Source: Thalassobius sp965218685
GTDB lineage: Bacteria; Pseudomonadota; Alphaproteobacteria; Rhodobacterales; Rhodobacteraceae
Direction of reading: 5' to 3'
Length of the DNA: 64,000 nucleotides
NCBI RefSeq assembly: GCF_965218685.1
Contig: NZ_OZ244657.1
Span: forward strand, 2,728,001-2,792,000
The first letter of the stretch is position 1; every line of letters starts with the position of its first letter. The notes under the pieces were generated by a model, which was not told the DNA's origin, searched no databases, and worked only from the letters and a program-made list of their open reading frames with translations. This document shows, in pieces, positions 38,829 to 49,510 of the stretch. Position numbers and translations under genes: made by a program.

Positions 38829-39680
38829 ATGATCGAATCTCCTCCTCTGCCCGACTATCATTGGCCTGAATTGGAACCCGGCTGGGTTTGGCTGTGCGGC
38901 GCTGGTCCCGGTGATCCGGGCCTTCTGACGCTGCACGCACTAAACGCGCTAAGACAGGCCGATGTCCTGGTCTATGACGCACTTGTGGACCCGGCGATCC
39001 TGAAATGGGCCCCGCAAGCAGAGCTGGAATACGCAGGCAAGCGCGGCGGCAAACCTTCGGCCAAGCAAAAAGACATCTCTTTGCGCCTGATCGAGCTGGC
39101 CAAACAAGGCAAGCGCGTGCTGCGACTTAAGGGTGGCGATCCATTTGTGTTTGGCCGCGGCGGAGAAGAAGCGCAGACGCTGGTGCAGGCCGGCATTCCC
39201 GTGCGCATCATTCCGGGCATCAGCGCGGGCATCGGAGGGCTGGCCTATGCTGGCATTCCGGTCACGCACCGTGATGTTAACCAGTCGGTGGTCTTCGTGA
39301 CCGGGCATGACCACACCGGCGAGACCCCCAGTGCGCTGGATTGGTCGGCCCTGGCCAAAGGTGCGCAGGTGCTGGTGATCTACATGGGCATGAAACACGC
39401 CGGGCGCATCTCGAGGGCTCTGATTGATGGTGGCCGCGCCCCGGACGAGCCCTGCGCCGTGGTTGCCCAAGCCAGCACGCCCAACCAGCAGGTACTGGAA
39501 ACGCAACTGGACCAGCTTGAGGCGGATATCGCGACCTCAGGTCTGACGCCGCCAGCCATCCTGTGCATTGGCCGTTCCGTGCTGATGCGGCAGGTGCTGG
39601 ACTGGCAGGGAATGATCGCAGGGCGTCCCCCGCGCAACCTGGACCCGCTAAACACGGGCCGCACAGATGCGGATCGTTAG
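38829..39680 (+). CDS. cobA: Uroporphyrinogen-III C-methyltransferase
   Basis: 283-residue SAM-dependent enzyme that methylates uroporphyrinogen III at C2 and C7 to precorrin-2, feeding cobalamin and siroheme. GAGPGDPGLLT, YDALVDPAIL, RLKGGDPFVFGRGGEE, PGISAGIGG and YAGIPVTHR are all typical of the SUMT/CobA family. The protein is stand-alone; there is no CysG-type dehydrogenase/chelatase domain. ATG 38829 follows AAGGGA; a longer frame to 38745 crosses the divergent glycosylase start and is rejected. Confidence 0.95.
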   Translation: MIESPPLPDYHWPELEPGWVWLCGAGPGDPGLLTLHALNALRQADVLVYDALVDPAILKWAPQAELEYAGKRGGKPSAKQKDISLRLIELAKQGKRVLRLKGGDPFVFGRGGEEAQTLVQAGIPVRIIPGISAGIGGLAYAGIPVTHRDVNQSVVFVTGHDHTGETPSALDWSALAKGAQVLVIYMGMKHAGRISRALIDGGRAPDEPCAVVAQASTPNQQVLETQLDQLEADIATSGLTPPAILCIGRSVLMRQVLDWQGMIAGRPPRNLDPLNTGRTDADR

Positions 39681-39737
39681 TTGACACCGTAAATATCCGG
39701 CTTGCGCGGGTCTGCCCAAGCCGATAGCACTGCTCGC

Positions 39738-40955
39738 ATGAGCAGTTCCGAATATATCCCCGACGATGCCCGCGCCAAGCGTAACGTGACCATCCTGGTT
39801 CTGGCCCAGGCCATTCTGGGCGCGCAAATGCCGATGATCTTTACCATCGGTGGTCTGGCCGGTCAGGCGTTGGCGACGAACCTGTGTTTCGCGACCCTGC
39901 CGATCTCGCTGATCGTGCTGGGCAGCATGATGTCGGCCACACCTCTGTCCTGGGCAATGCAGACGTTTGGACGGCGTGCCGGATTCTTTATCGGCTCGGC
40001 GGCGGGCGCTTTGGGCGGTGCCGTTGGGGCCTATGGGCTGTATATCGCCTCGTTCCCAGTGTTCCTGCTAGGCAGCCTGATCACCGGGGTCTACATGTCC
40101 GCGCAAGGGTTTTACCGCTTTGCTGCGGCGGATACGGCTTCGGACGCATTCCGCCCCAAGGCGATTTCCTATGTCATGGCGGGCGGTCTGGCCTCGGCCA
40201 TTATCGGGCCTCAGCTGGTCAAAGTGACGGTGGACGCCATGGTGATCCCCTTCGTGGGCACCTATCTGGCCGTGATCGCTGTCAACATCTTTGGGTCATT
40301 GCTGTTCTTCTTCCTGGACATCCCCACACCCGAAGCCCCGGCCGAGGACGCCCCAAAAGGCCGCACCCGGTGGGAGCTGATCACCACACCACGCATCCTG
40401 GTCGCCGTGATCTGCGGCATGGTCAGCTATGCGCTGATGAACCTTGTGATGACCTCGACCCCCCTGGCCGTTGTGGGCTGCGGATTTGAGACGGATACCG
40501 CCGCCAATGTCGTGTCCGCCCACGTGCTGGCCATGTTCGTGCCCAGCTTTTTCACCGGGCACCTGATCGCGCGTTTCGGCGTGGAAAAGGTGATCGCAGC
40601 CGGTCTGATCATTCTGGCTGGCGCCGGTGCCGTGGCCCTGCAAGGGGTCGAACTGGAGAATTTCTTTATCGCGCTGATCCTGCTGGGCGTGGGCTGGAAC
40701 TTCGGCTTCATCGGGGCGACCTCGATGCTGGCTGGCGCCCATGAACCGCACGAGCGGGGCCGGATGCAGGGCCTGAATGACCTGCTGGTATTTGGCGGCG
40801 TGACCTTTGCGTCGCTGGCCTCGGGCGGGTTGATGAACTGTTCGGGCGGCACTGCGCAAGTGGGTTGGACCTCGGTCAACCTGGCGATGGCGCCATTCCT
40901 GATGCTGGCTGGTGGCGCGCTGATCTGGTTGCTGCTGCGCCCGAAAGAGGCGTGA
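39738..40955 (+). CDS. Major facilitator superfamily transporter
   Basis: 405-residue protein with about twelve hydrophobic helices. AQAILGAQMPMIF, GSMMSATPLSWAMQTFGRRAG (the loop-2/3 region with the basic GRR) and a central charged loop near residue 198-212 fit the MFS. WNFGFIGATSMLAGAHEPHERGR gives a second cytoplasmic loop with the R/E-rich signature. No substrate can be inferred. It starts at ATG 39738 (MSSSEY) and ends flush with the convergent phytoene-synthase-like gene, with no intergenic base and no visible terminator. Confidence 0.87.
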   Translation: MSSSEYIPDDARAKRNVTILVLAQAILGAQMPMIFTIGGLAGQALATNLCFATLPISLIVLGSMMSATPLSWAMQTFGRRAGFFIGSAAGALGGAVGAYGLYIASFPVFLLGSLITGVYMSAQGFYRFAAADTASDAFRPKAISYVMAGGLASAIIGPQLVKVTVDAMVIPFVGTYLAVIAVNIFGSLLFFFLDIPTPEAPAEDAPKGRTRWELITTPRILVAVICGMVSYALMNLVMTSTPLAVVGCGFETDTAANVVSAHVLAMFVPSFFTGHLIARFGVEKVIAAGLIILAGAGAVALQGVELENFFIALILLGVGWNFGFIGATSMLAGAHEPHERGRMQGLNDLLVFGGVTFASLASGGLMNCSGGTAQVGWTSVNLAMAPFLMLAGGALIWLLLRPKEA

Positions 40956-41735
40956 TCACCAGCGCCCGGTCATCGCGCGCAGCATCAAGCCGGCATTGTC
41001 GCTGAATTCAGAGCCGGCCAGCGCGCCTTCGGCCACACGCCCGGGCTGCGCTGCGGCGCGTTTCAGAATGCCCTCGACCTTCCAGCCCAGCAACATGGCC
41101 GGAACGGACGCGCGTGACACTTTCGTCCGCGCCGAGCGTGCTCGTTTCAGCCGGTCCAGACCGTCCTGCGCCAATTCTGCGACCGCCTCGGGGCGGCCAT
41201 CCAACAGGGGCACGCGCTTGGCCTTCTCCAAGGCAGGCACAGCAGTCAGATAATTGGCCAGCCCGGTGGCATAGCCCATATCCAGTACAGCGCCGTCATC
41301 CACATCCCCCAGGGCCCGCGCACCCGCCAGCATCAAATTGGCAGACGTGGCGGTGATGTAGCGTTGAAAATGTGCAGCGTCTTCAAAGGGATCTCGATAA
41401 ATATCCCAGCTGCGGACCTCGGCCAGGTCCAGCATCAGCTGCGCGCCGCGCGCATCCAGTACCCGCGACAAAGGCGTCACCACCTCGTGCCGACGGACAT
41501 TGCCACCCGCGGCGATTTCCTCGAACGCGTCCTTCCACCATTGCAAGCGCATTTCCGCAATCAGATGTTCCTGCGTCACCCAAGGGGCGCGTGAGACCTC
41601 GACATTCGCCGCGAAAAGCGGGAACAGCACCAGCCGCGCGGACACCGGAGCGGCCATCGCCACGCGGAACCTGTCTGGGTCGGCACGCTGCACCAGCTCG
41701 GCGCAGGCGATCATGTCGGGGTCATCAAAACTCAC
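40956..41735 (-). CDS. Squalene/phytoene-synthase-like protein lacking the catalytic aspartates (NDUFAF6-like)
   Basis: 259-residue protein of the trans-isoprenyl synthase fold. The AEMRLQWWKDAFEEI segment and the YATGLANYLTAVP helix align with phytoene synthases, but the aspartate-rich motifs that bind the pyrophosphate (the DDxxD-type and DxxED-type) are absent. The same pattern is seen in NDUFAF6, the mitochondrial complex I assembly factor, and its alphaproteobacterial relatives. A real carotenoid role is therefore unlikely. It overlaps the upstream hydrolase gene by 11 bases. Function inferred from the missing motifs. Confidence 0.8.
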   Translation of the reverse strand: MSFDDPDMIACAELVQRADPDRFRVAMAAPVSARLVLFPLFAANVEVSRAPWVTQEHLIAEMRLQWWKDAFEEIAAGGNVRRHEVVTPLSRVLDARGAQLMLDLAEVRSWDIYRDPFEDAAHFQRYITATSANLMLAGARALGDVDDGAVLDMGYATGLANYLTAVPALEKAKRVPLLDGRPEAVAELAQDGLDRLKRARSARTKVSRASVPAMLLGWKVEGILKRAAAQPGRVAEGALAGSEFSDNAGLMLRAMTGRW

Positions 41736-42708
41736 GCAGGAATCCTTTGATTGCGGACAGGGTTTGCGGATCGTCTACCACATCCAGATGGGCCGCATCA
41801 GGGATCAGGGCATAGCGCCCCTGGTCGGTTTGCGCGGACATCAGCGGCTGGAATCCGTCGGCCACGAACGCCTCGTCCTGGTCGCCCACAACCAACAGGA
41901 AGGGCGGCAGAGCGGCAATATCGGCCTCATAATCATTGCGCGGCGCATACGAGGTGTTCAGGCGATAAGAATAGGCCGTCGTCGCAGTGTGCCCCAAAGG
42001 CCCGTCCAGAACAGCTTGTGGCATGGCAAACTGGATCACGGTCAGGTGGTTCAGCGCACGGATTTTAACCGCGTTCAGCATGGTCAGCCCGATGATCCGG
42101 CGGGTCAGCGGCGTGGCCCAACCGCCCGAATTGGCTCGCGTCGTGGGGGCGTTGTATTTCAGGAAAGGCGCCAGCAGAACGGCGCCATCCATTAGCGCGC
42201 CATGGGTGCCGCCCGCCATCCGCACGACCAGCCCCCCGCCCGAGCTGTGACCCAGCAGGATGACCTTCTGATCAGGTTTGCGATAGGCGTCGATCAGATC
42301 AGCCAGGTCATCCTCGAACTGGCCAATATAGTCCACGTCACCGCGCCGTCCGGGCTGCGCACCATGACCGCGCAGGTCTGGTACCAGCACCTCGGCCTGC
42401 GCAGACAATTCGCGCGCCAGGCTGTCAAACTGCGCACCCTGCCAGCCCGAGCCATGCACCATCACCAACAGCGGCGCGCCCTTTGGGCCCTCCAGATGAC
42501 GCACTTGCAGCGGGAATCCGTCACGCATCTGCACCGGGACCATGGGCAGCGGTTCGGCCAGCCCGCGCTCTAGCTGCTTGTTGAAATCCAGCCCTCCCGA
42601 GCCATCCACCGTGCCCGGCACTTGCGAGGCAATCAGCCCAAGGGCAATTGCCCCCGGCACGACCGCAAACATGGCCAACGAGAACGCAACCTTACCAATC
42701 ATTAACAA
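41725..42708 (-). CDS. Membrane-anchored alpha/beta hydrolase
   Basis: 327 residues with an N-terminal hydrophobic segment (about 5-28) that is a signal anchor or lipid-free signal peptide. MVHGSGWQGAQFD (oxyanion loop), PDLRGHGAQ, the nucleophile elbow GHSSGGG, VGDQDEAFV and the final AAHLDVVDD give a complete Ser-Asp-His triad. It resembles serine aminopeptidase/monoacylglycerol-lipase-like hydrolases, but the substrate is unknown. It begins 11 bases after the cimA stop and overlaps the downstream gene, so it belongs to the cysS-cimA operon. Confidence 0.85.
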   Translation of the reverse strand: MLMIGKVAFSLAMFAVVPGAIALGLIASQVPGTVDGSGGLDFNKQLERGLAEPLPMVPVQMRDGFPLQVRHLEGPKGAPLLVMVHGSGWQGAQFDSLARELSAQAEVLVPDLRGHGAQPGRRGDVDYIGQFEDDLADLIDAYRKPDQKVILLGHSSGGGLVVRMAGGTHGALMDGAVLLAPFLKYNAPTTRANSGGWATPLTRRIIGLTMLNAVKIRALNHLTVIQFAMPQAVLDGPLGHTATTAYSYRLNTSYAPRNDYEADIAALPPFLLVVGDQDEAFVADGFQPLMSAQTDQGRYALIPDAAHLDVVDDPQTLSAIKGFLREF

Positions 42709-42719
42709 TTTCCCGTTCG

Positions 42720-44332
42720 TTAACTTGCGCCCATCTCGCGCAGGAGTTTCCAGTTAATCGCATCCAACAAAGCGTCAAAGCTTGCATCAACTATGTTCGG
42801 GGACACGCCCACAGTGGACCAGCGCCGCCCCTGTCCGTCTTCGCTGTCGATGATGACGCGCGTGACGGCCTCGGTGCCGCCTTGGGTGATCCGCACTTTA
42901 AAGTCCACAAGATGCATGTCACGAATGACGTCCGAATAGCGCCCCAAATCCTTGGCCAGTGCCTTGGACAGCGCATTGACCGGCCCGCGATCCGAGCCGT
43001 TTTCGTCCATGGATTCCGACACCGACAGCTTCTTTTCGCCGTCGACTTTCAGCACCACGACGGCCTCGGACAGGCTGACCATCTTGTTGTACTTGTTCTT
43101 GCGCCGCTCGACCGTAACCTTATAGCGCTTCACCTCGAAGAACTGCGGCAGCTGGCCCAGCTCGGCCCGTGCCAGCAGCTCAAAGCTGGCCTGCGCGCTG
43201 TCATAGGTATAGCCCTCGGCCTCGCGGGCTTTGATCACGTCCAGAATACGCGCCAGCGCCGGGTCTTTGGCGGCGACCTCCAGCCCGGCCTCGGCCAGAC
43301 GTTTGCGCAGGTTCGACTGCCCTGCTTGATTGGACATCGGGATGATGCGCGCGTTGCCCACCACAGCCGGATCAATATGTTCATAGGTCGACGGATCCTT
43401 AAGGATCGCGCTGGCGTGCAGCCCCGCCTTATGCGCAAAGGCGCTGGCGCCCACATAGGGCGCCTGACGGAAGGGCACACGGTTCAGGATATCGTCCAGC
43501 TTGCGGCTGGCCTTCAGCAGCCCGGTCAGCGCCTCGTGGCTGATACGGGTGTCATAGGCGCTGGCATAGGGTTCCTTCAGCAGCAAGGTCGGGATCAGCG
43601 TGGTCAGGTTGGCATTGCCGCACCGCTCGCCCAACCCGTTCAAAGTGCCCTGCACCTGCCGCGCGCCCGCATCAATCGCGGCCAAGGACCCAGCCACCGC
43701 ATTTTCCGTGTCATTATGGGTGTGAATGCCCAGATGATCGCCCGGAATCCCCGCCGCGATCACCGCCTTGGTGATGTCGTGGATTTCCTGCGGCATCGTC
43801 CCGCCGTTGGTGTCACACAGCACGACCCAACGCGCGCCCGCGTCATAGGCGGCCTTCACGGCCTCCAGCGCATAGGCCGCGTTGGCCTTGTACCCGTCAA
43901 AGAAATGCTCGGCATCGAACAAGGCCTCGCGCCCCTGCGCCACCAGATATTCGACCGAGCGCGCAATGTTTTCCGTGTTCTCGGCCAGCGTGATCCCCAA
44001 AGCGGTTTCCACGTGGAAATCATGCGTTTTGCCCACCAGACACACGGCCGGTGTCCCTGCATTCATCACCGCAGCCAGCACGTCGTCATTTTCAGCCGAG
44101 CGTCCGGCCCGTTTGGTCATCCCAAAGGCGGTAAAGACGGCGTCCATCTTGGGCTTGGTTTCAAAAAAATCGCTGTCTGTGGGGTTCGCGCCGGGCCAAC
44201 CGCCCTCGATATAATCCACACCCAGAGCGTCCAGAACCTCGGCGATTTCCTGCTTTTCAGCAGTCGAGAACTGCACCCCCTGCGTCTGCTGCCCATCGCG
44301 CAAGGTGGTGTCGTAGATATAGATCCGTTCGG

Positions 44333-44336
<4 letters not shown>
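42720..44336 (-). CDS. cimA: Citramalate synthase
   Basis: 538-residue enzyme condensing pyruvate and acetyl-CoA to (R)-citramalate, the threonine-independent entry to isoleucine. The TIM barrel starts DTTLRDGQQTQGV, with HTHNDTENAVA and QGTLNGLGERCGN as in isopropylmalate-synthase relatives; the C-terminal regulatory domain (about 400-530) is present. The CimA-type QQTQGV and length separate it from LeuA. It overlaps cysS by four bases (ATGA). Isoleucine feedback is a family property, not read here. Confidence 0.92.
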
Positions 44337-45715
<1,379 letters not shown>

Positions 45716-45815
45716 TCGTGTCCTCATGCGCGTGCAGACGCCACCACGGCTTTGCGGGCGGGCTTAGCAACTTCGACACTGATTTGGAATAGAAGAACGG
45801 CCCGCTGGAGATGCT

Positions 45816-45839
45816 CAGCAGATAATGCAGCAGATAATG
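45816..45839. repeat. 12-bp tandem duplication between cysS and DUF3179 gene
   Basis: CAGCAGATAATG is present twice in direct contact (45816-45827 and 45828-45839). It is in the 185-bp gap upstream of cysS. Probably a simple local duplication; no other structure is seen in the gap. Confidence 0.6.
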
Positions 45840-45900
45840 CAGATGGTCCGTTTCATAACGACGTGTGTAGCGCAGGGGCGCGGGGCAGGCAACGACGGAA

Positions 45901-46872
45901 TTAACCGCCGCCCAACATCCATTGCCCGTCGGGCCAGAAAGCGTGGAAGGCAAAGGCGAACAGAACGTCATGGGCCATATCCCGCCCCTGCCCGTCCAGC
46001 ACCCGGATCGAGCCGACATCACGCCCCTCGCCCACTGCGCCAGCCTCAAGGGCCGAGGCTTGGCCAGAGGTCCATTGCAGGGTTACGCCTGCCTCGGTCA
46101 GCTGGCCCAGTTCGGCCAGACGTTCCAGCGGCCAGGCGCGATCCCCGACGCGCACGACACGAGCAAGCGGAGCGATCCCATGCGGCGGATTTTCCCCGCT
46201 ATACAGGAATGGACGTTGGGCCAGATCATAGGATCGGTAAGGATTGGCCCCATACGGGCGCGCATGGGCGGGCTGTTTCATCACCAGCCCATCGGGATGC
46301 GCCTTTAGAAACTGCGCCCAGCCAACCATACGGGCCGGAAGGGTTTGCAGCTCGACCCCGGTCAGATCCCCGACAATACCTGTACCGATGGCCTGCTGCC
46401 ACCAGCTGTGAGTTTGCCGGTCATACATCACCATGTCCGAGTTGCGCAGCTTACCCGAGACACCGAACTCCAGTTCCTGCCCCTTCACCGTACGGTCAAA
46501 CACCATGGCCGAGTTGCACAGCGGGCAATAGGTCACCGCCACCGCCTGCCCGTCCACCCGATCATTCACGATCTCATGCCACATCAGATAGCGCAAAGGA
46601 TACGCCCGCGCGGGGCCTTTATCGGACTCCAGAAGGATCACCGCCTCAGTCTGGGTAAAGCGCGTTTCCTCGGCTGCGGGTTTGAATTCGGGATCCGTCA
46701 GCGCCGGGATTCCGTCTTTGCCGGGGCCGCCAGACATGATCTCGGACCAGTCGGTGATGCTGGTTTTTTCAAAATTGGTGTTGGGCCATTCGTATTCCCA
46801 GAACGGGGCCTGCGCCTGAGCGGGCGCGGCAGTCAGAACGGTAAGGGCAAGGGCAGCAAGCAGTTGGCGCAT
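45901..46872 (-). CDS. DUF3179-domain exported protein
   Basis: 323 residues beginning with a clear signal peptide (MRQLLAALALTVLTAAPAQA, cleavage near residue 20). The mature part is the DUF3179 domain: YPLRYLMWHEIVND, VTYCPLCNSAMVFDR (a conserved CxxC that could bind metal or a disulfide), FGVSGKLRNSDMVMYD and SWWQQ. The family is periplasmic and uncharacterised as far as I know. ATG 46872 follows GGAGGAGACCC. It is read towards cysS with 185 bases between. Confidence 0.88.
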   Translation of the reverse strand: MRQLLAALALTVLTAAPAQAQAPFWEYEWPNTNFEKTSITDWSEIMSGGPGKDGIPALTDPEFKPAAEETRFTQTEAVILLESDKGPARAYPLRYLMWHEIVNDRVDGQAVAVTYCPLCNSAMVFDRTVKGQELEFGVSGKLRNSDMVMYDRQTHSWWQQAIGTGIVGDLTGVELQTLPARMVGWAQFLKAHPDGLVMKQPAHARPYGANPYRSYDLAQRPFLYSGENPPHGIAPLARVVRVGDRAWPLERLAELGQLTEAGVTLQWTSGQASALEAGAVGEGRDVGSIRVLDGQGRDMAHDVLFAFAFHAFWPDGQWMLGGG

Positions 46873-46962
46873 GGGTCTCCTCCGGCGTTGGGACCAAGGA
46901 TGCCGCTGCAGTCGCCCGATAGATAGCCCCCGCACAGGATCGTGACCGGGTGTGAGAGGCCA

Positions 46963-46996
46963 GAAACGCAAAGACCCGGCCAGAACTGGCCGGGTC
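46963..46996 (-). terminator. Terminator after the cyclophilin pair
   Basis: GACCCGGCCAG (46973-46983), AA, CTGGCCGGGTC (46986-46996): an 11-bp perfect stem with a two-base loop. Read leftwards it is followed by TTTGCGTTTC. Confidence 0.75.
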
Positions 46997-47018
46997 CAAG
47001 ACACGCCATATGACGCAT

Positions 47019-47567
47019 TTATTCGGTGACAGTGACCTTGGTCATCACGTCCGGTTGGCCGACAACCGTGCCGTTGCGGCCTTTGCCGCGCTTGATCTGG
47101 TCGACGACCTCCATCCCTTCGGTCACCTGGCCAATGACGGTGTACTGACCGTTCAGGAAATGGCCCGGTGCGAACATGATGAAGAATTGCGAGTTGGCCG
47201 AGTCCGGGTCAGCTGCCCGCGCCATGCCCACGATACCACGATCAAAGGGCGCATCCGAGAATTCGGCCTTCAGGTTCGGACGGTCCGAACCGCCCATCCC
47301 TGCCCGGCGCATATCCTCGCCCAGTTTGCCGAATTTCACGTCGCCGGTCTGGGCCATGAAGCCCTCGATCACGCGGTGGAAGACGACGCCGTCATAAGCG
47401 CCTTCTGCGGCCAGCGCGGCGATCTGTTCAACATGGCCCGGCGCCAGATCTTCGAACAGGTCGATAACGACGGTGCCATTGGCGCCCTCGCCTTCGATCT
47501 GGATGTTCAGACCGGTTGCCGCGGCCGGGCTGGCCAGCATGGCCAAAGCGAATGCCAGCTTACGCAT
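47019..47567 (-). CDS. Periplasmic peptidyl-prolyl cis-trans isomerase (cyclophilin)
   Basis: 182-residue cyclophilin with an N-terminal signal peptide (MRKLAFALAMLASPAAA). Catalytic-site motifs FHRVIEGFMAQTGD, SQFFIMFAPG and LNGQYTVIGQV are present, with the catalytic arginine in FHRV. It helps fold envelope proteins. Its start overlaps the cytosolic cyclophilin gene by eight bases, so the two isomerases, one exported and one not, are made together, most likely by gene duplication. Confidence 0.93.
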   Translation of the reverse strand: MRKLAFALAMLASPAAATGLNIQIEGEGANGTVVIDLFEDLAPGHVEQIAALAAEGAYDGVVFHRVIEGFMAQTGDVKFGKLGEDMRRAGMGGSDRPNLKAEFSDAPFDRGIVGMARAADPDSANSQFFIMFAPGHFLNGQYTVIGQVTEGMEVVDQIKRGKGRNGTVVGQPDVMTKVTVTE

Positions 47568-48066
47568 CTGCCGCCACCTTGACGCTGATCATGCGGTCAG
47601 GGTTCGCAGGGGGTTCGCCGCGGGTGATGGCGTCGACATGCTCCATGCCCTCGATGACCTGGCCGTACACGGTGTACTGACCGTTCAGGAAGTCATTGTC
47701 CTTGAAGTTGATGAAGAACTGCGAGTTGGCCGAGTTCGGGTTCATCGAACGCGCCGCGCCCAGGCTGCCGCGCGCATGGGGGATCTTCGAGAATTCAGCC
47801 GGCACGTCAGGCAGGTCCGACCCGCCAGTACCCGCGCGCGACAGGTTGAACCCGTCTTCCATGTCGCCATGCTGCACGTCGCCGGTCTGGGCCATGAAAC
47901 CGTCGATGACCCGGTGAAAGGCCACGTTGTCATATTGACCCGAGCGCGCCAGCTCTTTCATGCGTTCGACATGTTTGGGCGCTACGTCGGGCAGCAGCTC
48001 GATCACGACGGTACCGTTTTTCAGTTCCATCAGGATGGTGTTTTCGGGGTCTTTGATCTCGGCCAT
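47560..48066 (-). CDS. ppiB: Cytosolic peptidyl-prolyl cis-trans isomerase (cyclophilin)
   Basis: 168-residue cyclophilin without signal peptide. VAFHRVIDGFMAQTGD, SQFFINFKDNDFLNGQYTVYG are the family core (written in parts), and the catalytic Arg is in FHRV. The start ATG 48066 (MAEIKD) follows GGGGGCTC; the longer open frame begins in the pgk promoter and is rejected. It is the first gene of a two-cyclophilin operon and divergent from pgk with 126 bases between. Confidence 0.94.
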   Translation of the reverse strand: MAEIKDPENTILMELKNGTVVIELLPDVAPKHVERMKELARSGQYDNVAFHRVIDGFMAQTGDVQHGDMEDGFNLSRAGTGGSDLPDVPAEFSKIPHARGSLGAARSMNPNSANSQFFINFKDNDFLNGQYTVYGQVIEGMEHVDAITRGEPPANPDRMISVKVAADA

Positions 48067-48192
48067 TGGGGGCTCCTTCGTTTGGTGTTGGCACTTTCCT
48101 AAGGCGCATCGCCGCGCTTGCCAAGCCAGAGCTTGACGATAGGGCGGCTTCACGCCAAGAGAGAGCAAAATTTATTGCGCGGAGAGACCACG

Positions 48193-49386
48193 ATGGGTTG
48201 GAAGACTTTGGATGACATGGAATTGGACGGTAAGCGCGTATTGGTGCGCGTGGATATCAACGTCCCCGTACGCGATGGCGAAGTGACCGACGCCACGCGG
48301 ATCCAGCGGATCGTCCCCACCGTCAATGACATCCTGGCCAAAGGTGGCCGCCCGATCCTGATGGCGCATTTCGGCCGTCCAAAGGGCAAGGTCGTTCTGG
48401 ACATGTCGCTGCGCGTAACGCTGGGCGCGCTGGAAAAAGCCCTGGGCCGCAAAGTGGCCTTCGTGGAAACGCTGGAAGGGGCAGAAACCCCCACCGACGA
48501 GGTCAAGAACGCCGAAGTCACTCTGCTGGAAAACATCCGCTTCCATCCTGGTGAAGAAAAGAACGACGCTGAATTTGCCGCGCGTCTGGCGAAGCTGGGC
48601 GATGTCTATTGCAATGACGCGTTTTCGGCGGCCCACCGCGCCCATGCCTCGACCGAGGCGATTGCGCGCTTGCTGCCCTCGTGTGCGGGCCGCTTGATGC
48701 AAGCCGAGCTTGAGGCCCTGGAAGCCGCGCTGGGTAAACCCGTCCGTCCCGTCGTTGCGGTTGTGGGCGGCGCGAAAGTCTCGACCAAGCTGGAGCTGCT
48801 GGGCAACCTGGTTGCCAAGGTCGATCACCTGGTGATCGGCGGCGGCATGGCCAACACCTTCCTGGCCGCCCAGGGCATTGACGTGGGCAAATCGCTGGCC
48901 GAACACGACATGACTGACACCGCAAACGAGATCATGGGCAAGGCCAAGGCCGCTGGCTGCGATATCGTGCTGCCCTCGGATGTGGTCGTGGCCGCCGAAT
49001 TCAAAGCCGGCGCTGCAAATTGCACCGTGGCCGCCAACGCCTGCCCTGCCAACAAGATGATTCTGGACGCTGGCCCCGCCAGTGTTCAGCGCATCAGCGC
49101 AGTTCTGGGCGGTGCCAAGACGCTGATCTGGAACGGCCCGCTGGGCGCCTTTGAAATCGAGCCCTTCGATACGGCCACCAATGCTGCGGCCAAACAGGCC
49201 GCCGAGCTAAGCAAATCCGGCGCGTTGACCTCGGTTGCGGGGGGCGGCGACACCGTCGCTGCGCTGAACAAAGCTAGCGCCGCCGAAGATTTCACCTATA
49301 TCTCGACTGCGGGCGGCGCTTTCCTGGAATGGATGGAAGGCAAGGTACTGCCCGGTGTTGCGGCACTCGAGGCCCCCGCGGCCTGA
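48193..49386 (+). CDS. pgk: Phosphoglycerate kinase
   Basis: 397 residues, standard size. It interconverts 1,3-bisphosphoglycerate and ADP with 3-phosphoglycerate and ATP. RVDINVPV, the RPK motif AHFGRPKG, ENIRFHPGEE and AVVGGAKVSTK near the hinge, GPLGAFE and the C-terminal SVAGGGDT ATP loop are present. ATG 48193 follows GGAGAGACC. It is followed 124 bases later by the class I aldolase, giving a two-gene glycolysis/gluconeogenesis segment; gap lies 38 kb away. Confidence 0.97.
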   Translation: MGWKTLDDMELDGKRVLVRVDINVPVRDGEVTDATRIQRIVPTVNDILAKGGRPILMAHFGRPKGKVVLDMSLRVTLGALEKALGRKVAFVETLEGAETPTDEVKNAEVTLLENIRFHPGEEKNDAEFAARLAKLGDVYCNDAFSAAHRAHASTEAIARLLPSCAGRLMQAELEALEAALGKPVRPVVAVVGGAKVSTKLELLGNLVAKVDHLVIGGGMANTFLAAQGIDVGKSLAEHDMTDTANEIMGKAKAAGCDIVLPSDVVVAAEFKAGAANCTVAANACPANKMILDAGPASVQRISAVLGGAKTLIWNGPLGAFEIEPFDTATNAAAKQAAELSKSGALTSVAGGGDTVAALNKASAAEDFTYISTAGGAFLEWMEGKVLPGVAALEAPAA

Positions 49387-49401
49387 ATTCGCCCAACTGC
49401 A

Positions 49402-49419
49402 TGGTCGTTAGCGCGACCA
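49402..49419. promoter_or_regulatory. Palindrome with GTTAGCGC upstream of the aldolase gene
   Basis: TGGTCG (49402-49407) and CGACCA (49414-49419) are inverted copies around TTAGCG. GTTAGCGC (49407-49414) repeats the octamer of the gap operator and lies about 96 bp before the aldolase start. It may instead be a weak hairpin ending pgk; no T-run follows. Confidence 0.4.
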
Positions 49420-49510
49420 CAATTGCACCTCGGGGGCGACTGACCTAAGTTCGCGACGAGTTCCCGAGGCGCCCCCTCGTATTGTTACTGAGATTTGAAC
49501 GGAAACGACG

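Noticed and set aside
40956..41735. Carotenoid biosynthesis gene (phytoene synthase)
   Set aside because: The aspartate-rich catalytic motifs are missing and no other carotenoid gene is near.
42702..42723. Two TTAA tetramers near the cimA stop, as a possible CtrA site
   Set aside because: The spacing is 14 bases instead of the 7 of a CtrA box, and they overlap a stop codon.
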